Source: Thermoplasmata archaeon (GTDB taxonomy: Archaea; Thermoplasmatota; Thermoplasmata; Lutacidiplasmatales; UBA184). Taken from it: a stretch of DNA of 5,281 nucleotides. Within the stretch, counting starts at the first letter, position 1. Each line of letters starts with the position of its first letter. Shown here in pieces: positions 4,756 to 5,281 of this stretch. Under the pieces are notes generated by a model. That model was not told the DNA's origin, ran no database searches, and saw only the letters and a program-made list of their open reading frames with translations. Position numbers and translations under genes: made by a program. Where the stretch lies: assembly GCA_022749905.1 (NCBI GenBank), contig JAKIWU010000100.1, positions 1-5,281 on the forward strand, read 5' to 3'.

Positions 4756-5281
4756 ATGCCGTCGAAGACCTCGGACGACCCAGTCCCGCTGAAAGCCGGA
4801 GAGTTTGTCCTCCTCGATTACGAGATGTGGGCCGAGGGCGGGGAGAAGGCGGAACTCATCGACACCACACGAGAGGAGGCCGCACAGAAGGCGAACATCC
4901 CGATTGGCGAGGGGAAGACGATCCAGCCCCACGCGCACCTCGTGGGGGGCGACTATTTCCCCGGCGGTATTGAAAATTGGCTCCTCGGGGCCAAGATCGG
5001 TGTCGAGGTCGAGAAGGAGTTCCCTCCCGGGGAAGCGTTCGGGGAACGCGACCCGAAGCTCATCGAGCTGTTCTCGATGCACCAGATCCAACGCCTGCCC
5101 GAGATGCGGCGAGAGGACGCCGAACTCAACGTCGGCACGATGCTCACCATCGAGGGCCGTCGGGGCCGGGTCTCGACGCTCACGGCGGCGCGCGTGCGGG
5201 TCGATTTCAATCCCGCCTTTGCCGGCCGGCGCATCCGCCTGAAGGCGCTCCCGATGAACCGCATCTCCGAACCTCACGATC
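4756..5281 (+). CDS. FKBP-type peptidyl-prolyl isomerase, archaeal SlyD-like, 3' end cut by window
   Basis: This is a cytoplasmic prolyl cis-trans isomerase and chaperone. 175 residues are visible and the frame is still open at the window edge. The FKBP domain begins with AGEFVLLDYEMWAEGGEKAELIDTT split by a short loop (14-38; Asp36 is the likely counterpart of the FKBP active-site Asp). It continues through VGGDYFPGGIENWLLGAKIG (63-82), where FPGG replaces the usual (V/I)PGxE, and then PPGEAFGERDPKLIELF (90-106), the hallmark PPExAfGeRdpkLie string. Residues about 103-150 match the IF (insert-in-flap) chaperone domain of SlyD and archaeal long FKBPs, and VDFNPAFAGRRIRLKA (149-164) is the flap-closing DFNHPLAGK motif. 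Long archaeal FKBPs carry a further C-terminal domain, which would lie beyond the window. The ATG at 4756 is supported by the promoter spacing. The first 12 residues are an extra polar N-terminus. Confidence 0.93.
   Translation, partial: MPSKTSDDPVPLKAGEFVLLDYEMWAEGGEKAELIDTTREEAAQKANIPIGEGKTIQPHAHLVGGDYFPGGIENWLLGAKIGVEVEKEFPPGEAFGERDPKLIELFSMHQIQRLPEMRREDAELNVGTMLTIEGRRGRVSTLTAARVRVDFNPAFAGRRIRLKALPMNRISEPHD

Noticed and set aside
3936..4973. 345-residue plus-strand open frame inside the glycosyltransferase and FKBP genes
   Set aside because: It is an out-of-frame reading of both real genes, very rich in Arg and Pro, with no motif.

Overview
The window looks like a chromosomal segment of a GC-rich euryarchaeote-type archaeon. 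The direct evidence is an archaeal PCNA sliding clamp, a free-standing AlaX editing protein, a SlyD-like archaeal long-form FKBP, and TATA-type promoter elements placed about 26-28 bases before start codons, two of which imply leaderless mRNAs. The PCNA and FKBP read most like those of Thermoplasmata, but that placement is an inference from remembered family sequences and not a search result. The DNA is strongly GC-rich (about two-thirds by eye) with G/C-ending codons, so most long open frames on the opposite strand are by-products of real genes.

Layout: seven genes, two of them cut by the window edges. Positions 1-643 (minus) hold most of PCNA, with its C-terminal end missing. A 133-base spacer separates it from a divergent alaX gene (777-1547, plus). 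alaX converges on, and overlaps by 91 bases, a GNAT acetyltransferase gene (1457-2065, minus). That gene is preceded, with a 4-base overlap, by a small winged-helix-like protein gene (2062-2472, minus). A 185-base divergent spacer (2473-2657) carries a 19-base palindrome and a clear TATA box. On the plus strand follow an NAD-dependent sugar epimerase/dehydratase (2658-3620), a membrane-anchored family 2 glycosyltransferase overlapping it by 17 bases (3604-4701), and an FKBP-type prolyl isomerase (4756 to the window end), which has its own promoter-like element.

Functionally the window is a mix of housekeeping genes (DNA clamp, tRNA proofreading, protein folding) and a two-gene sugar module. 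The epimerase probably supplies or modifies a nucleotide sugar, and the glycosyltransferase probably uses such a donor at the cytoplasmic face of the membrane, for N-glycan, lipid or surface polysaccharide assembly. The winged-helix/GNAT pair looks like a small translationally coupled operon whose function cannot be named.

No tRNA, rRNA, CRISPR array, insertion sequence or clear terminator was seen. No gene-free stretch exceeds 300 bases. No clearly new multi-gene system is evident. The most worthwhile leads are the uncharacterised winged-helix protein with its nearby palindrome, the alaX leader hairpin that would mask a GGAG, and the alaX/GNAT convergent overlap.
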